From: Leuconostoc holzapfelii | Lineage (GTDB): Bacteria; Bacillota; Bacilli; Lactobacillales; Lactobacillaceae | Length of the DNA stretch: 64,000 nucleotides | Assembly (NCBI RefSeq): GCF_012396485.1 | Contig: NZ_JAAXPO010000007.1 | Location: 1 to 64,000 of the forward strand | Direction: 5' to 3' | Part shown: piece after piece, positions 33,240 to 42,461 of the stretch | How positions within the stretch are numbered: position 1 is the stretch's first letter | How the letters are laid out: each line of letters starts with the position of its first letter | Notes under the pieces: generated by a model | Told to the model about the DNA's origin: nothing | Database searches by the model: none | Seen by the model: the letters and a program-made list of their open reading frames with translations, nothing else | Program-made: the position numbers and the translations under genes

Positions 33240-34340
33240 ATGGCACTTACTGCTGGAATCGTCGGCTTACCAAACGTCGGCAAATCAACACTTTTTAATG
33301 CAATTACCAAAGCTGGGGCTGAAATGGCCAACTATCCCTTTGCCACAATTGAACCCAACGTGGGGATGGTCGAAGTCCCAGATGATCGTTTAGCGCGGAT
33401 TCAAGAACTCGTGCCTGCCGACAAAATTATTCCAACAACCTTTGAATTTACCGACATTGCCGGGATTGTCAAGGGGGCGTCACAAGGTGAAGGCTTGGGC
33501 AATAAGTTCTTGGAAAATATTCGCCAAGTGAACGCGATTGTGCACGTGGTGCGGGCCTTTGATGGGGATGACATTATTCATGTTAATGGCGTGGTTAACC
33601 CGTTAGATGACATTGACACGATTAATACGGAATTAATTTTGGCCGATTTGGAAACAGTTGATAAGCGTTATGCCAAAGTGGCACGTGCAGCAAAGGGTGC
33701 CGATAAAGATGCCAAAGCGGAATTTGCCGTTTTGGAAAAGATTAAGCCGGTCTTGGAAGCGGGAAAATCTGTCCGTTCAATCACCTTTAACGAAGATGAA
33801 CAAAAGATTGTCAAGGGTTTGTTCTTGTTGACCACTAAACCCGTTTTATATGTGGCCAACTTAGCAGAAGACGACATGGCGGATCCAGAAAGCTCAAAGT
33901 ACTTTAATGAGATTAAAGCCTTTGCTGCGACGGAAGGTGCTGATGTGATTGGCTTGTCAGCTAGTGCGGAAGAAGAAATTGCGCAATTAGCGGACGAAGA
34001 CAAGGCGGAATTCTTGGAAATGGCCGGGGTCACGGAACCTGGCTTGAACAAGTTGATTCGCGCAGCGTATCATTTGTTGGACTTGCGGACATTCTTTACT
34101 GCGGGTGGTAAAGAAACACGGGCCTGGACATTTAAGGCGGGGATGAAAGCACCACAAACAGCGGGTGTGATTCATTCAGACTTTGAGCGTGGGTTCATTC
34201 GTGCCGAAACCATTGCTTTTGCTGATTTGGATCAGTTGGGTTCCGTTAAGGCAGTGAAAGAAGCGGGAAAGTTGCGTTCAGAAGGTAAAGAGTACGTTGT
34301 CAACGATGGCGACATTATCGAATTTAGATTTAACGTGTAA
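33240..34340 (+). CDS. ychF: Redox/stress-related ATPase of the Obg family
   Basis: YchF (EngD) is an Obg-family nucleotidase that prefers ATP and binds ribosomes. GIVGLPNVGKSTLFNAITKAGA is G1, DIAGIVKGASQGEGLGNKFLENIR is G3, and NLAED marks the altered G4 position that explains ATP preference. A TGS domain ends the protein (GDIIEFRFNV). The 366-aa length is exact for the family. ATG 33240 follows a hairpin by 15 nt with no Shine-Dalgarno site. Confidence 0.96.
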   Translation: MALTAGIVGLPNVGKSTLFNAITKAGAEMANYPFATIEPNVGMVEVPDDRLARIQELVPADKIIPTTFEFTDIAGIVKGASQGEGLGNKFLENIRQVNAIVHVVRAFDGDDIIHVNGVVNPLDDIDTINTELILADLETVDKRYAKVARAAKGADKDAKAEFAVLEKIKPVLEAGKSVRSITFNEDEQKIVKGLFLLTTKPVLYVANLAEDDMADPESSKYFNEIKAFAATEGADVIGLSASAEEEIAQLADEDKAEFLEMAGVTEPGLNKLIRAAYHLLDLRTFFTAGGKETRAWTFKAGMKAPQTAGVIHSDFERGFIRAETIAFADLDQLGSVKAVKEAGKLRSEGKEYVVNDGDIIEFRFNV

Positions 34341-34407
34341 GCATGGCCTGGACACATAGTCTGTTAAGCGGCAGGAGCCGTGTACATATTGCTGGAGGAA
34401 GCAAAAA

Positions 34408-35112
34408 ATGGCAGAAGTAAAACACCAATTAACCAAAAAGAATGAAGACTTTATTTTTCATTTTAAGAAATTGTTAGCTCAAAACAGTCAGTTGTCCGCA
34501 GAACAAATTGAAGCCGCCACAGACGAAGTGACGACTAAGCTTTTAACGGCGCAAGGGACAGGGACCACGGCAGCACAGCTTTTTGGCACGCCGACCCAAG
34601 CTGTGGCACAATATCTTGATCCCAAAAAGTCCAATAAGAAACTACATGATTACAAATTCTGGCAACTCGCATTGGATACGTCAATGGCAATTTTGATGTT
34701 GTTTGCTGGGGTCTTTGGTTTAACACTCTTTTTTTCAAAGCAAGCCACAGGTCAAGGTGCAGGCATTGTCTCACTACTATTGATTGCAGCCCTTGGGGGT
34801 TCAATTTATACTGCGGTGGTGTTGAAGTTAACCCCTGACCCAAAAGCAACGCAGGCAGAACCTAAATCACGTCGTTGGCTATATCTTGGGCTTGCCTTAG
34901 TCGCGTGGATTGTTGGTTTCATTGTCTTGGGCTTGTTACCACCAATCATCAACCCAACGTTGCCACCGCTGGCCTATCTTATTGTGGCAGTCGCTGCGTA
35001 TGGCGTCTTCCGTTGGAACCGACAACAAGCTGGCCTACAAGGTGGCGGGTTCTTGGCTATTAGCCAATTGTCACAGCAAGCCCGTTTAGAATCTAGCCAA
35101 GCAAAGAAATAA
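34408..35112 (+). CDS. DUF1129 family membrane protein
   Basis: A 234-aa protein. About 85 soluble N-terminal residues (KKNEDFIFHFKKLLAQ, then a region with AAQLFGTPTQAVAQYLDPKK) precede four to five membrane helices. This is the architecture of DUF1129 proteins common in lactic acid bacteria, with unknown function. GGAGG lies 9 nt before ATG 34408. The two-component system starts 12 bp after it, so a joint transcript is possible. Confidence 0.82.
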   Translation: MAEVKHQLTKKNEDFIFHFKKLLAQNSQLSAEQIEAATDEVTTKLLTAQGTGTTAAQLFGTPTQAVAQYLDPKKSNKKLHDYKFWQLALDTSMAILMLFAGVFGLTLFFSKQATGQGAGIVSLLLIAALGGSIYTAVVLKLTPDPKATQAEPKSRRWLYLGLALVAWIVGFIVLGLLPPIINPTLPPLAYLIVAVAAYGVFRWNRQQAGLQGGGFLAISQLSQQARLESSQAKK

Positions 35113-35124
35113 AAGGAGCCGAAG

Positions 35125-35814
35125 ATGAAGATTTTAGTTGTCGACGATGATATTGAAATTGCTGAATTACTTGAAATTTATCTCAAAAATGAAGGCTACG
35201 AACCCATCATGGCAACCGATGGCAAAGAAGCGCTCTCAAAGCTCAATACGAACCCAGATATTGCCTTGATGATTTTGGATGTCATGATGCCAAACATGAA
35301 CGGTTTGGAAGTGGTTAAGACTGTGCGTAAAGATAGCCGCATCCCTATCTTGATGTTATCTGCCAAATCAGGCGACATGGATAAAATTCAAGGCTTGATC
35401 ACTGGAGCAGATGATTATGTGACAAAACCATTTAACCCGTTGGAAGTCATGGCGCGCGTGCGGTCACTTTTACGTCGTGCTGAAAATGCTGTTCAGGACC
35501 AAACACCAGATGTTTTGGATATTGGCTCACTGGTCATCAATAAAGATAGTCATGAAGTGAAGACATCTGATGGTGATTTGGTGAATTTAACGGCGCTGGA
35601 ATTTGGCATTTTATATCTTTTGGCTTCGCATCCTAATCGTGTGTTCTCAGCAGATGATATTTTTGAACGGGTTTGGCAACAAGAATCAGTCGTGTCAGCG
35701 AAAACAGTGATGGTCCACGTCTCACATTTGCGTGATAAAATTGAAGAGGCAACAAGTGGCGATCAAGTCATCCAAACTGTTTGGGGCGTTGGCTACAAAA
35801 TTGAAGTAAACTAA
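35125..35814 (+). CDS. OmpR/PhoB-family response regulator
   Basis: A 229-aa transcription regulator. The receiver domain has the acidic pair D7-D8, the phosphorylation site D52 in LMILDVMMPN, and the conserved Lys in DYVTKPF. The C-terminal winged helix contains LTALEFGILYLLASHPNRVFS and VMVHVSHLRDKIE. It is paired with the histidine kinase that overlaps it by one base. The overall pattern is VanR-like. The signal is not evident. Confidence 0.94.
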   Translation: MKILVVDDDIEIAELLEIYLKNEGYEPIMATDGKEALSKLNTNPDIALMILDVMMPNMNGLEVVKTVRKDSRIPILMLSAKSGDMDKIQGLITGADDYVTKPFNPLEVMARVRSLLRRAENAVQDQTPDVLDIGSLVINKDSHEVKTSDGDLVNLTALEFGILYLLASHPNRVFSADDIFERVWQQESVVSAKTVMVHVSHLRDKIEEATSGDQVIQTVWGVGYKIEVN

Positions 35815-36911
35815 TGAAAAAATTGGCGTTGTTTTTAAAGCACAATCGCACAAAAATTTATTATGCGGTGGTGACAACTTTGTTGCTACTGCTTTTTAGT
35901 TGGTCGGTGTATTCAGCCGCTACGATGGCCTTGGGGCGCTTACAATCGCTACCAAGTCTTTGGCAGTGGGGCGTGATTTCAGTGTTGGTCATCGGTGATG
36001 GTATTATTGTGATTTGGCAGTATGTGCGTTTACGTCAAGCTGAGAGTTTGACGCGTCTCATTCATGATATGCAGACCATTGCAAATGATAATTCAGACAT
36101 GCAAATTGACTGGCAAGCGATGTATGCCCCGCAAACGCAGGCCCTAATTGATGTGACCAATACCATTTCTAAGCACACGCAAGCGATTCGTGAAGAAGAA
36201 CGGGAGAGTGAGCGTTCAAAAGATGAAATGATTACCAATATTTCACACGATTTACGCACCCCACTGACGGCAATCATTGGATATTTAGGCCTGGTTGAAA
36301 TGAATGGCACGCAATTAAGTGCGGCTGATCGTGCCAAGTATATTCACACTGCTTACAGCAAGTCCAACCAAATGAAGGTGCTTGTCGAAGATTTGTTTGA
36401 ATTCTCGAAAACCCAAGCCCATGATGCGGTGTTGAATATGACGACGTTGAGCCTAGGTGATTTATTTGCGCAATTAATTGCCAGTTATGAAATCGAGGCC
36501 CATGAACATCATCTGGCACTGACACAGATTGTAGATCCTGAATTAATTGTCATCGAAGCCGATTCGGATAAACTTGCCCGCGCGTTGATGAATTTAATGA
36601 GTAATGCGTTTAAATATGGTGAAGGGGCTACTTTTATTAAGTTGACTGCGCAAGTGAAAGCCGATGAAGTGGAAATTCGCGTGATTAATGATGGGATTAA
36701 AATTCCTAGTGCCGCCTTAACCGACATTTTTGACCGTTTTTATCGTGTCGAAAGCTCACGTAACAGCCAGACTGGTGGCACTGGTTTAGGCTTAGCTATC
36801 GTCAAGGGGATTGTTAATCAACATCATGGTCGGGTGCGAGCGACTTCAGATGATGACCTGACAACCTTTATTGTGACGCTACCATTAAAACAAACGGTTA
36901 ACAGTGACTAA
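35814..36911 (+). CDS. Sensor histidine kinase, VanS-like
   Basis: A 365-aa membrane kinase. Two helices (about 15-37 and 50-70) enclose a very short external loop, so the signal is probably sensed in or at the membrane. H145 in NISHDLRTPLTAIIGY is the autophosphorylation site. The N box is LMSNAFKYGEG, and G1/G2 boxes are in DRFYRVESSRNSQTGGTGLGLAIVKGI. Its start ATG overlaps the regulator stop. In other Bacillota short-loop kinases of this sort respond to cell-envelope stress, which is inference here. Confidence 0.93.
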   Translation: MKKLALFLKHNRTKIYYAVVTTLLLLLFSWSVYSAATMALGRLQSLPSLWQWGVISVLVIGDGIIVIWQYVRLRQAESLTRLIHDMQTIANDNSDMQIDWQAMYAPQTQALIDVTNTISKHTQAIREEERESERSKDEMITNISHDLRTPLTAIIGYLGLVEMNGTQLSAADRAKYIHTAYSKSNQMKVLVEDLFEFSKTQAHDAVLNMTTLSLGDLFAQLIASYEIEAHEHHLALTQIVDPELIVIEADSDKLARALMNLMSNAFKYGEGATFIKLTAQVKADEVEIRVINDGIKIPSAALTDIFDRFYRVESSRNSQTGGTGLGLAIVKGIVNQHHGRVRATSDDDLTTFIVTLPLKQTVNSD

Positions 36912-36942
36912 AAAGACAGACCATTAGGTCTGTCTTTTTTGC
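36909..36942 (+). terminator. Terminator of the two-component operon
   Basis: AAAAAGACAGACC / GGTCTGTCTTTTTT with loop ATTA. Confidence 0.93.
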
Positions 36943-36973
36943 TATTTTCAAATGCAAAAAAGTGTGTTATTAT

Positions 36974-37004
36974 ATTGGTATAGACCAAATCGGTATAGAC
37001 CAAT
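36974..37004 (+). promoter_or_regulatory. Tandem NagR/DasR-type operators before nagB
   Basis: TTGGTATAGACCAA (36975-36988) and TCGGTATAGACCAA (36990-37003) match the GntR/HutC-family NagR (YvoA)/DasR consensus of the form TGGTATAGACCA. The copies are 15 bp apart. The second ends 3 nt before the AAGGAGG ribosome binding site, so binding would block transcription. N-acetylglucosamine phosphates are the expected inducers. Confidence 0.85.
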
Positions 37005-37016
37005 AAGGAGGCTATT

Positions 37017-37718
37017 ATGCGAATTATTCAAGTAAGTGATGCAAGTGCTGGCGCACAACGCGCTTTTGAAATCTATGAAACGGCGTTGGCGCAAGGTATA
37101 AAAGTCATGGGCTTAGCCACGGGTGCCACGCCGATTGCATTATATGATCATTTTGTGGCCAGTGCGTTAGATTTTTCAAACATCACGGCGGTCAATTTGG
37201 ATGAATATCTGGGTTTGACCAGCCAAGATCCGCAAAGTTACCATTACTTTATGCAACAACATTTATTTAATCAAAAGCCCTTTAAGCAAACTTTTATCCC
37301 CGATGGCGCAAGTTCAGATGGCCAACAGGCAGCACGGGCATATGACAAAATACTGGCACAAAATCCAATTGATATCCAGTTATTAGGCCTTGGCCGAAAT
37401 GGCCACATTGGTTTTAATGAACCAGGGACCCCATTTGACGCGACGACGCATCTTGTGAATTTAACGCCGTCGACCATTGCGGCTAACGCGCGCTTCTTTG
37501 ATGAGCCAGCGGCTGTGCCGACCCAAGCCATTTCAATGGGCATCGCTTCGGTGATGTCAGCCAAAAAGATTCTTTTGATGGCGTTTGGCGAAGAAAAGGC
37601 CACCGCGGTCGCTGCCACAGTGAATGGGCCAGTGACGACTGATGTCCCAGCATCTGTTTTGCAAACACATCCAGATGTGACCATCATTATTGATGACGCA
37701 GCCGCATCAAAATTGTGA
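37017..37718 (+). CDS. nagB: Glucosamine-6-phosphate deaminase
   Basis: Converts glucosamine 6-phosphate to fructose 6-phosphate and ammonia, feeding amino sugars into glycolysis. [17 protein letters not shown] binds phosphate, [15 protein letters not shown] carries the catalytic Asp, and [20 protein letters not shown] carries the catalytic His/Glu segment. The 233-aa length is the short monomeric Gram-positive form. AAGGAGG precedes ATG 37017. The product is the substrate pool of pgi just downstream. Confidence 0.96.
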   Translation: MRIIQVSDASAGAQRAFEIYETALAQGIKVMGLATGATPIALYDHFVASALDFSNITAVNLDEYLGLTSQDPQSYHYFMQQHLFNQKPFKQTFIPDGASSDGQQAARAYDKILAQNPIDIQLLGLGRNGHIGFNEPGTPFDATTHLVNLTPSTIAANARFFDEPAAVPTQAISMGIASVMSAKKILLMAFGEEKATAVAATVNGPVTTDVPASVLQTHPDVTIIIDDAAASKL

Positions 37719-37729
37719 TAGAATAAAAT

Positions 37730-37743
37730 TGTAAGCGCTTAAC
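37730..37743 (+). promoter_or_regulatory. cre box upstream of pgi
   Basis: TGTAAGCGCTTAAC fits the CcpA operator consensus (TGNAANCGNWWNCA) except at the last positions. It lies 12 nt after the nagB stop, near a TAAAAT -10-like element at 37724-37729, so binding would probably repress. Confidence 0.7.
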
Positions 37744-37803
37744 AAATTTTAAGGAGGAAACGCGCCACCACCTGATTCAACGTGGGGACGCTTGGCTAAC
37801 GCT

Positions 37804-39156
37804 ATGGCACACATTACTTTTGATACAAAGAACATTGAAAACTTCGTGGCCGAACATGAATTTTTGGAAATGCAACCATTAATTACAATGGCCGATCAAC
37901 AACTACGCAACCGGACAGGTGTGGGGGCCCAATACTCTGATTGGCTCACCTTACCAACGGATTATGATCAAGCAGAGTTCGCCCGAATTCAGGCAGCTGC
38001 CAAGCGTATCCAAAGTGATTCAAAAATTCTTGTCGTGATTGGTATCGGTGGGTCATACCTTGGTGCCAAAATGGCAGTGGATTTCTTGAATCCGATGTTT
38101 AATAATGAATTGTCAGATGATCAACGCCAAGGTGTTAAAATTTACTTCGCTGGTAATTCTACCTCAGCATCGTATTTGAATGATTTGGTGCGTGTTATTG
38201 GGGATCAAGACTTCTCTGTGAACGTGATTTCTAAATCAGGTACAACCACTGAACCTTCGATTGCTTTCCGTGTCTTTAAGCAATTGCTGGAAAAGAAATA
38301 CGGCGAAGCCGCAGCTAAGCAACGTATCTATGCTACAACTGATGCCAATCGCGGTGCGCTTCACGATGAAGCCGCTGCTGCTGGTTATGAAACGTTTACC
38401 ATTCCGGATGGCGTTGGTGGTCGTTTCTCAGTGTTAACAGCTGTTGGCTTGTTGCCAATCGCTGCTAGTGGGGCTGATATTGCTGCGTTGATGGCAGGAG
38501 CTAAAGATGCTCAAGTTGAATATTCAGATGCTGACTTGACTAAGAATGAAGCGTATAAGTATGCGGCAGCACGGCGCATTTTGTACGATAAGGGCTACAC
38601 AACAGAACTATTAATTAACTGGGAACCTTCGATGCAGTATCTGTCAGAGTGGTGGAAGCAATTGATGGGCGAATCAGAAGGTAAAAACCAAAAGGGCATT
38701 TACCCATCTTCAGCTAACTATTCCACTGATTTACACTCACTTGGCCAATATATTCAAGAAGGTCGTCGTGATTTGTTTGAAACGGTTGTTAAGCTTGACA
38801 ATCCGGTCTCAAACTTGGACTTACCACATGAGGCAGACAATAATGACGGCTTGCAATATCTTGAAGGGATTACAATTGATGAAGTGAATACGAAGGCCTC
38901 ACAAGGCGTGACCCTAGCCCACGTTGATGGTGGCGTGCCTAACTTAGCGGTGCATTTGCCAGCCCAAGATGCCTATACATTAGGTTATATGATTTACTTC
39001 TTTGAAATGGCTGTGGGGGCTTCAGGCTATACGTTTGGTATCAACCCATTCAACCAACCAGGTGTGGAAGCCTACAAGACAGCGATGTTTGCCTTGTTAG
39101 GTAAGCCTGGTTATGAAGCAGAGACCAAGGCATTCCGTGCTCGTTTAGGTGAATAA
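37804..39156 (+). CDS. pgi: Glucose-6-phosphate isomerase
   Basis: Interconverts glucose 6-phosphate and fructose 6-phosphate. [14 protein letters not shown] binds the sugar phosphate, [16 protein letters not shown] is the second signature, and the C-terminal [21 protein letters not shown] and [12 protein letters not shown] carry the catalytic His and Lys. The 450-aa length is typical of the Gram-positive form. By homology the start is ATG 37804 ([14 protein letters not shown]). Oddly the only strong ribosome binding site, AAGGAGG (37751-37757), is about 46 nt upstream with no start codon at normal spacing. Confidence 0.96.
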   Translation: MAHITFDTKNIENFVAEHEFLEMQPLITMADQQLRNRTGVGAQYSDWLTLPTDYDQAEFARIQAAAKRIQSDSKILVVIGIGGSYLGAKMAVDFLNPMFNNELSDDQRQGVKIYFAGNSTSASYLNDLVRVIGDQDFSVNVISKSGTTTEPSIAFRVFKQLLEKKYGEAAAKQRIYATTDANRGALHDEAAAAGYETFTIPDGVGGRFSVLTAVGLLPIAASGADIAALMAGAKDAQVEYSDADLTKNEAYKYAAARRILYDKGYTTELLINWEPSMQYLSEWWKQLMGESEGKNQKGIYPSSANYSTDLHSLGQYIQEGRRDLFETVVKLDNPVSNLDLPHEADNNDGLQYLEGITIDEVNTKASQGVTLAHVDGGVPNLAVHLPAQDAYTLGYMIYFFEMAVGASGYTFGINPFNQPGVEAYKTAMFALLGKPGYEAETKAFRARLGE

Positions 39157-39170
39157 AATTTAAAATACTC

Positions 39171-39196
39171 AACACGCGTTTGCGTGTTTTTTTTGT
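39171..39196 (+). terminator. Terminator of pgi
   Basis: AACACGC / GCGTGTT stem with a GTTT loop, followed by eight T. Confidence 0.85.
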
Positions 39197-39245
39197 GAGG
39201 AAAAAACAATCATGCCGTATCATCTCGATAGACTGAGGGAGCCAA

Positions 39246-40202
39246 ATGAATACGATTTTAGAGGATGCGATTGGGTGCCATGCCAACGACATTTATGTGT
39301 TACCACATACTGACACGCACTATGTTGTGAAATTTCATATTGATGGGCGGTCATCACGTTATTTGACGTTGACCAATGCAGCGGCACAACAAATGATTTC
39401 AGCGGTAAAATACCGGGCAAAAATGAATATTTCTGAACGTCGTCGGCCACAGCTTGGGCGATTCGTCCATCAGGATACATGGATTCGCGTGTCAACGGTT
39501 GGTGATTTTTTAAACCGTGAAACGTTGGTTTTACGGCTTATTTATCAAGCAAGCGGTGATCAAAACTGGCTTGATCCGAGCCAATTTGACCAACTTTATC
39601 ATGAGATGCCAAGCGCTGGTCTCTTCTTGATGTCTGGGCCAACAGGTTCTGGCAAGACGACGACGTTGTACCAATTATTAACTCAATTAGCTGAGCATAA
39701 GCTCGTATTGACGATTGAAGATCCGGTTGAAATTCATCAACCGCAATTCGTGCAACTACAAGTTAATGACGAGGCGGGTATTCATTATGATGAATTGATT
39801 AAAGTAGCTTTGCGTCATCGCCCAGAAATTTTATTGGTGGGGGAAATCAGAGATAAGTTGACAGCAGAAGCGGCCATTAAAGCAGCTTTAAGTGGGCACC
39901 TAGTTCTAAGTACGATTCATGCCATGTCGGCACGTGATGTGGTCTTACGTTTACTTGATTTAGGGGTTGATAGCGCACAACTTGCAGTGGCTTTAACAGG
40001 GGTGGCCTATCAGCGTTTAGTGATGACGACGGCTGCGACGCAGGCGGCCATTGTGGATCATTTATCAGCAGATGTTATCGGCCGAATTTTGCATGGCGAG
40101 CAATGGCCTAAATTTTCGCAAGAATGGCAGGAGGTGCTGGCACATGCATTGGCGACCAAGCAAATTGCAAACGATGTTTACCAGACGTTCACCGACCTTT
40201 AA
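39246..40202 (+). CDS. comGA: Competence pseudopilus ATPase ComGA
   Basis: Powers assembly of the competence pseudopilus that carries DNA through the cell wall. The 318-aa GspE-type ATPase has MSGPTGSGKTTTLYQL (Walker A, about residue 135), the Asp box LTIEDPVEIHQ, RHRPEILLVGEIRD (Walker B) and STIHAMSARDVV (His box). TGAGGGAG precedes ATG 39246. It heads the comG operon and overlaps comGB by 59 bp. No CIN-box or other competence promoter was recognised upstream. Confidence 0.95.
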   Translation: MNTILEDAIGCHANDIYVLPHTDTHYVVKFHIDGRSSRYLTLTNAAAQQMISAVKYRAKMNISERRRPQLGRFVHQDTWIRVSTVGDFLNRETLVLRLIYQASGDQNWLDPSQFDQLYHEMPSAGLFLMSGPTGSGKTTTLYQLLTQLAEHKLVLTIEDPVEIHQPQFVQLQVNDEAGIHYDELIKVALRHRPEILLVGEIRDKLTAEAAIKAALSGHLVLSTIHAMSARDVVLRLLDLGVDSAQLAVALTGVAYQRLVMTTAATQAAIVDHLSADVIGRILHGEQWPKFSQEWQEVLAHALATKQIANDVYQTFTDL

Positions 40203-41190
40203 ACGACAAGATCAAGTGGTATTTTTTCAGGAACTTGGGGAATTGTTGCAATCTGGTTATAGTATTGCGCAAAGTTTGGATATTCTAGCGGCGGCACATG
40301 AGCGTTGGGTGACTTGGTTGACCCGAGTAAAACATGGGTTAAATCAAGGAATCCCACTCAATATTATTTTAGACCATGATGTTAGTCGGCCGATTTTATT
40401 ACAGATAAAATTAGCCGATCAGCACGGTAACTTATCGCAAACCCTAGTTGAAATTGGGCAAAATTTAGCACAGATTCAGCAACAACAGCAAAAGATAAAG
40501 CAGGTGTTGCAATACCCACTGGTTTTAATTTGTTTACTGTTCGTCATGCTGGTGGGGATGAAGTGCTTCTTATACCCAATTTTGCAGCAATGGCAGGGAG
40601 CGCCTGACAACACGACAAGCCAGACAAGTGAGACGTTTTATCTGATCATTGGTATTTTGATTGGTTTGATTGGCTTAGGTATTTTACGGTGGCGCCAAAT
40701 GTTAGCACAGCGTCGACTCGTCATATTAGCGCATTTATGGTGGATTGGGCCTATTGTTAAAGCCATTGTGACCTATCAAGTGGCGCAACAATTAGCCACC
40801 TTATTGGCGAATGGTTTAACAGTGCCTGAAATTATCGAAGAAATGTGTGACGTACGTGCGGCAAAAAATAAACATCTTGCTGTGGTTTTAGCAGAAGATG
40901 CACGCCGATGGCTGAAAACAGGTCAAACATTGTCGGATTACATTTTGAAACAACCTTATTATAATCGTGCGTTAGCCGGCTACTTTTCGCGTGGTCACGA
41001 ACCTCAGGTACTAGCCGGTTACTTGGCGTACTATGCAAAAAATCAATTACAACAGGTTATGCAGCGGACGAACCGCTTAATTGGCACATTGCAGCCGCTC
41101 CTTTTTGGCATCATTGGCCTAGCCATCATTGCCGTCTACTTATCAATGCTACTGCCAATGTATCAGACAATTGGAGGGTTATACCAATGA
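40144..41190 (+). CDS. comGB: Competence pseudopilus membrane protein ComGB
   Basis: A 348-aa GspF-like inner-membrane platform protein. FFQELGELLQSGYSIAQSLDIL begins the first cytoplasmic domain. Membrane segments follow at about 145-165 (VLICLLFVMLVGMKCFLY), 180-200 and the C-terminus. The second repeat has VAQQLATLLANGLTVPEIIE. The start ATG 40144 is chosen because AGGAGG lies 10 nt upstream. It is inside the end of comGA. Confidence 0.92.
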   Translation: MHWRPSKLQTMFTRRSPTFKRQDQVVFFQELGELLQSGYSIAQSLDILAAAHERWVTWLTRVKHGLNQGIPLNIILDHDVSRPILLQIKLADQHGNLSQTLVEIGQNLAQIQQQQQKIKQVLQYPLVLICLLFVMLVGMKCFLYPILQQWQGAPDNTTSQTSETFYLIIGILIGLIGLGILRWRQMLAQRRLVILAHLWWIGPIVKAIVTYQVAQQLATLLANGLTVPEIIEEMCDVRAAKNKHLAVVLAEDARRWLKTGQTLSDYILKQPYYNRALAGYFSRGHEPQVLAGYLAYYAKNQLQQVMQRTNRLIGTLQPLLFGIIGLAIIAVYLSMLLPMYQTIGGLYQ

Positions 41191-41498
41191 AATTTTTTAA
41201 ACGCACCCAGCGAGGTTTCACACTCATTGAAACAGCCATCGTCTTGTTCATCATTAGTCTACTCATGTTACTCATTTTGCCGAATTTGAATACCCAAAGA
41301 AAAAAGGCAGTGACAACGCATGCGACAGCCATGGTTTCAACCATCCAGACGCAAGTTGATTTATACATTAACGATCATCCTGATACCAACCCGGTGACTT
41401 ACACAGACCTTGTGAATTCTGGTTATTTATCCAACCGTCAAGTCCAAAAAGCCAAAGAACTCAAAATTACAATTAGTAACAATGAAGCACACCAGTAG
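41187..41498 (+). CDS. comGC: Major pseudopilin ComGC
   Basis: The main pseudopilus subunit (103 aa). The prepilin processing site is RGFTLIETAIVLFIISLLMLLILP, with cleavage expected after the Gly by ComC and the essential Glu at +5. It overlaps comGB by 4 bp and comGD by 17 bp. The mature domain is short and contains TNPVTYTDLVNSGYLS, the conserved C-terminal pattern of ComGC. Confidence 0.95.
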   Translation: MKFFKRTQRGFTLIETAIVLFIISLLMLLILPNLNTQRKKAVTTHATAMVSTIQTQVDLYINDHPDTNPVTYTDLVNSGYLSNRQVQKAKELKITISNNEAHQ

Positions 41499-41874
41499 GG
41501 GGTATACACTGCTTGAATCGCTGATTGTCCTCGGGCTGGTTGCGGGCATGCTATTCATTGGGACGACTGTTAATGCACCAAAAGTGAGTGTAACGCGTTG
41601 GACAGCCTCATTTGATGCACGGTGGCAACAAGTACGATTAACGGCACAAACGCGTCAGCAGGTGGCGGTCGTCGATTTTCAAGCAACGAGGATCAGTTTT
41701 AATGGGCAAAAACTCGCTTATCCTAGGGGCTATCTGAATCAAAAACCACAAAAAATTCGAGTTTTAGCAACGGGCTATGTCGCACCGACAACCGTCATAC
41801 TCACACAGCAGATGCATACCATTAAAATCATTTTTAGTTTAGGAGGTGGGGCCTATCGCATTGTCCAAACGTAA
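41482..41874 (+). CDS. comGD: Minor pseudopilin ComGD
   Basis: A 130-aa prepilin-like protein with the processing site SRGYTLLESLIVLGLVAGML. ComGD is one of the minor pseudopilins needed for pilus initiation. It starts in the last codons of comGC, and its 3' end overlaps comGE. Confidence 0.88.
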   Translation: MKHTSRGYTLLESLIVLGLVAGMLFIGTTVNAPKVSVTRWTASFDARWQQVRLTAQTRQQVAVVDFQATRISFNGQKLAYPRGYLNQKPQKIRVLATGYVAPTTVILTQQMHTIKIIFSLGGGAYRIVQT

Positions 41875-42058
41875 ACCAGCATTTCTACTTGGCGAAGCGT
41901 TGATAACGTTAAGCTTACTAAGTGGCATGCTGGTGCTAGAGTATGAACAATTAAGTCAGTTTAAGCAACAAGAACAAAAGTTAAGTCGACAATATGATGC
42001 AATGAAACAAGACAGTCTTGACGCGATGAAAGCCTGGCATGCTTATGCTCAAAAATAA
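41861..42058 (+). CDS. comGE: Minor pseudopilin ComGE
   Basis: About 65 residues. KRKPAFLLGEALITLSLLSGMLVLEYEQL resembles a prepilin leader with an Ala-Phe instead of Gly-Phe at the cut site and a Glu at +5. The start is uncertain: AGGAGG (41841-41846) is best spaced to a rare ATC codon, the nearest classical start is TTG 41861, and GTG 41846 is inside the site. Position within the operon supports the name. Confidence 0.72.
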   Translation: MSKRKPAFLLGEALITLSLLSGMLVLEYEQLSQFKQQEQKLSRQYDAMKQDSLDAMKAWHAYAQK

Positions 42059-42461
42059 GGTTCAAGCGTTTACGCTGTTAGAAGCGCTGATTGCATTAGG
42101 TGTCTTAGGCTTAGTTTTTGCAACAATACAATGTGTGTTGCCAAGTTTTCGGACACAGGCCCCGATGCCACTAGATGCTTCATTACGGGCAGTCACTTAC
42201 CAATTGACTGCACAAAAGTATACCCGCGTGGCGGTTTCACCCCATCAATTGCAATTAAAGAGTCATGATGGTAAAAACATGACGCTTGAGGTGGTAAAAC
42301 GGCGACTGCAATTATCGGGCGAGGGCGCAGGACAAATTATTTTAATCCCGGAGGTGCAAGATTTTGATGTGCAAGATCATGAGGCTTATCTGCAACTTGA
42401 AGTACTGGGCGAAAACAAACAACGAGCAACCGAAGCGCTGTATTTGCCGCGTGCCCCATAA
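42039..42461 (+). CDS. comGF: Minor pseudopilin ComGF
   Basis: A 140-aa prepilin-like protein; VQAFTLLEALIALGVLGLVFA is the processing site and transmembrane helix. The C-terminal part is strand-rich, as in ComGF (EVVKRRLQLSGEGAGQIILIPEV). Two in-frame ATG codons (42039, 42045) lie within comGE. Confidence 0.85.
   Translation: MLMLKNKVQAFTLLEALIALGVLGLVFATIQCVLPSFRTQAPMPLDASLRAVTYQLTAQKYTRVAVSPHQLQLKSHDGKNMTLEVVKRRLQLSGEGAGQIILIPEVQDFDVQDHEAYLQLEVLGENKQRATEALYLPRAP

Noticed and set aside
31310-33240. parS sites near parA-parB
   Set aside because: I looked for TGTTTCACGTGAAACA and close variants around CACGTG sequences. Several CACGTG cores exist in the window, but none has the required flanking bases.
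33668-34051. Long minus-strand ORF inside ychF and similar antisense ORFs elsewhere
   Set aside because: They lie opposite well-conserved genes, have no ribosome binding sites, and their Ser/Ala-rich composition is what the reverse complement of such genes gives.
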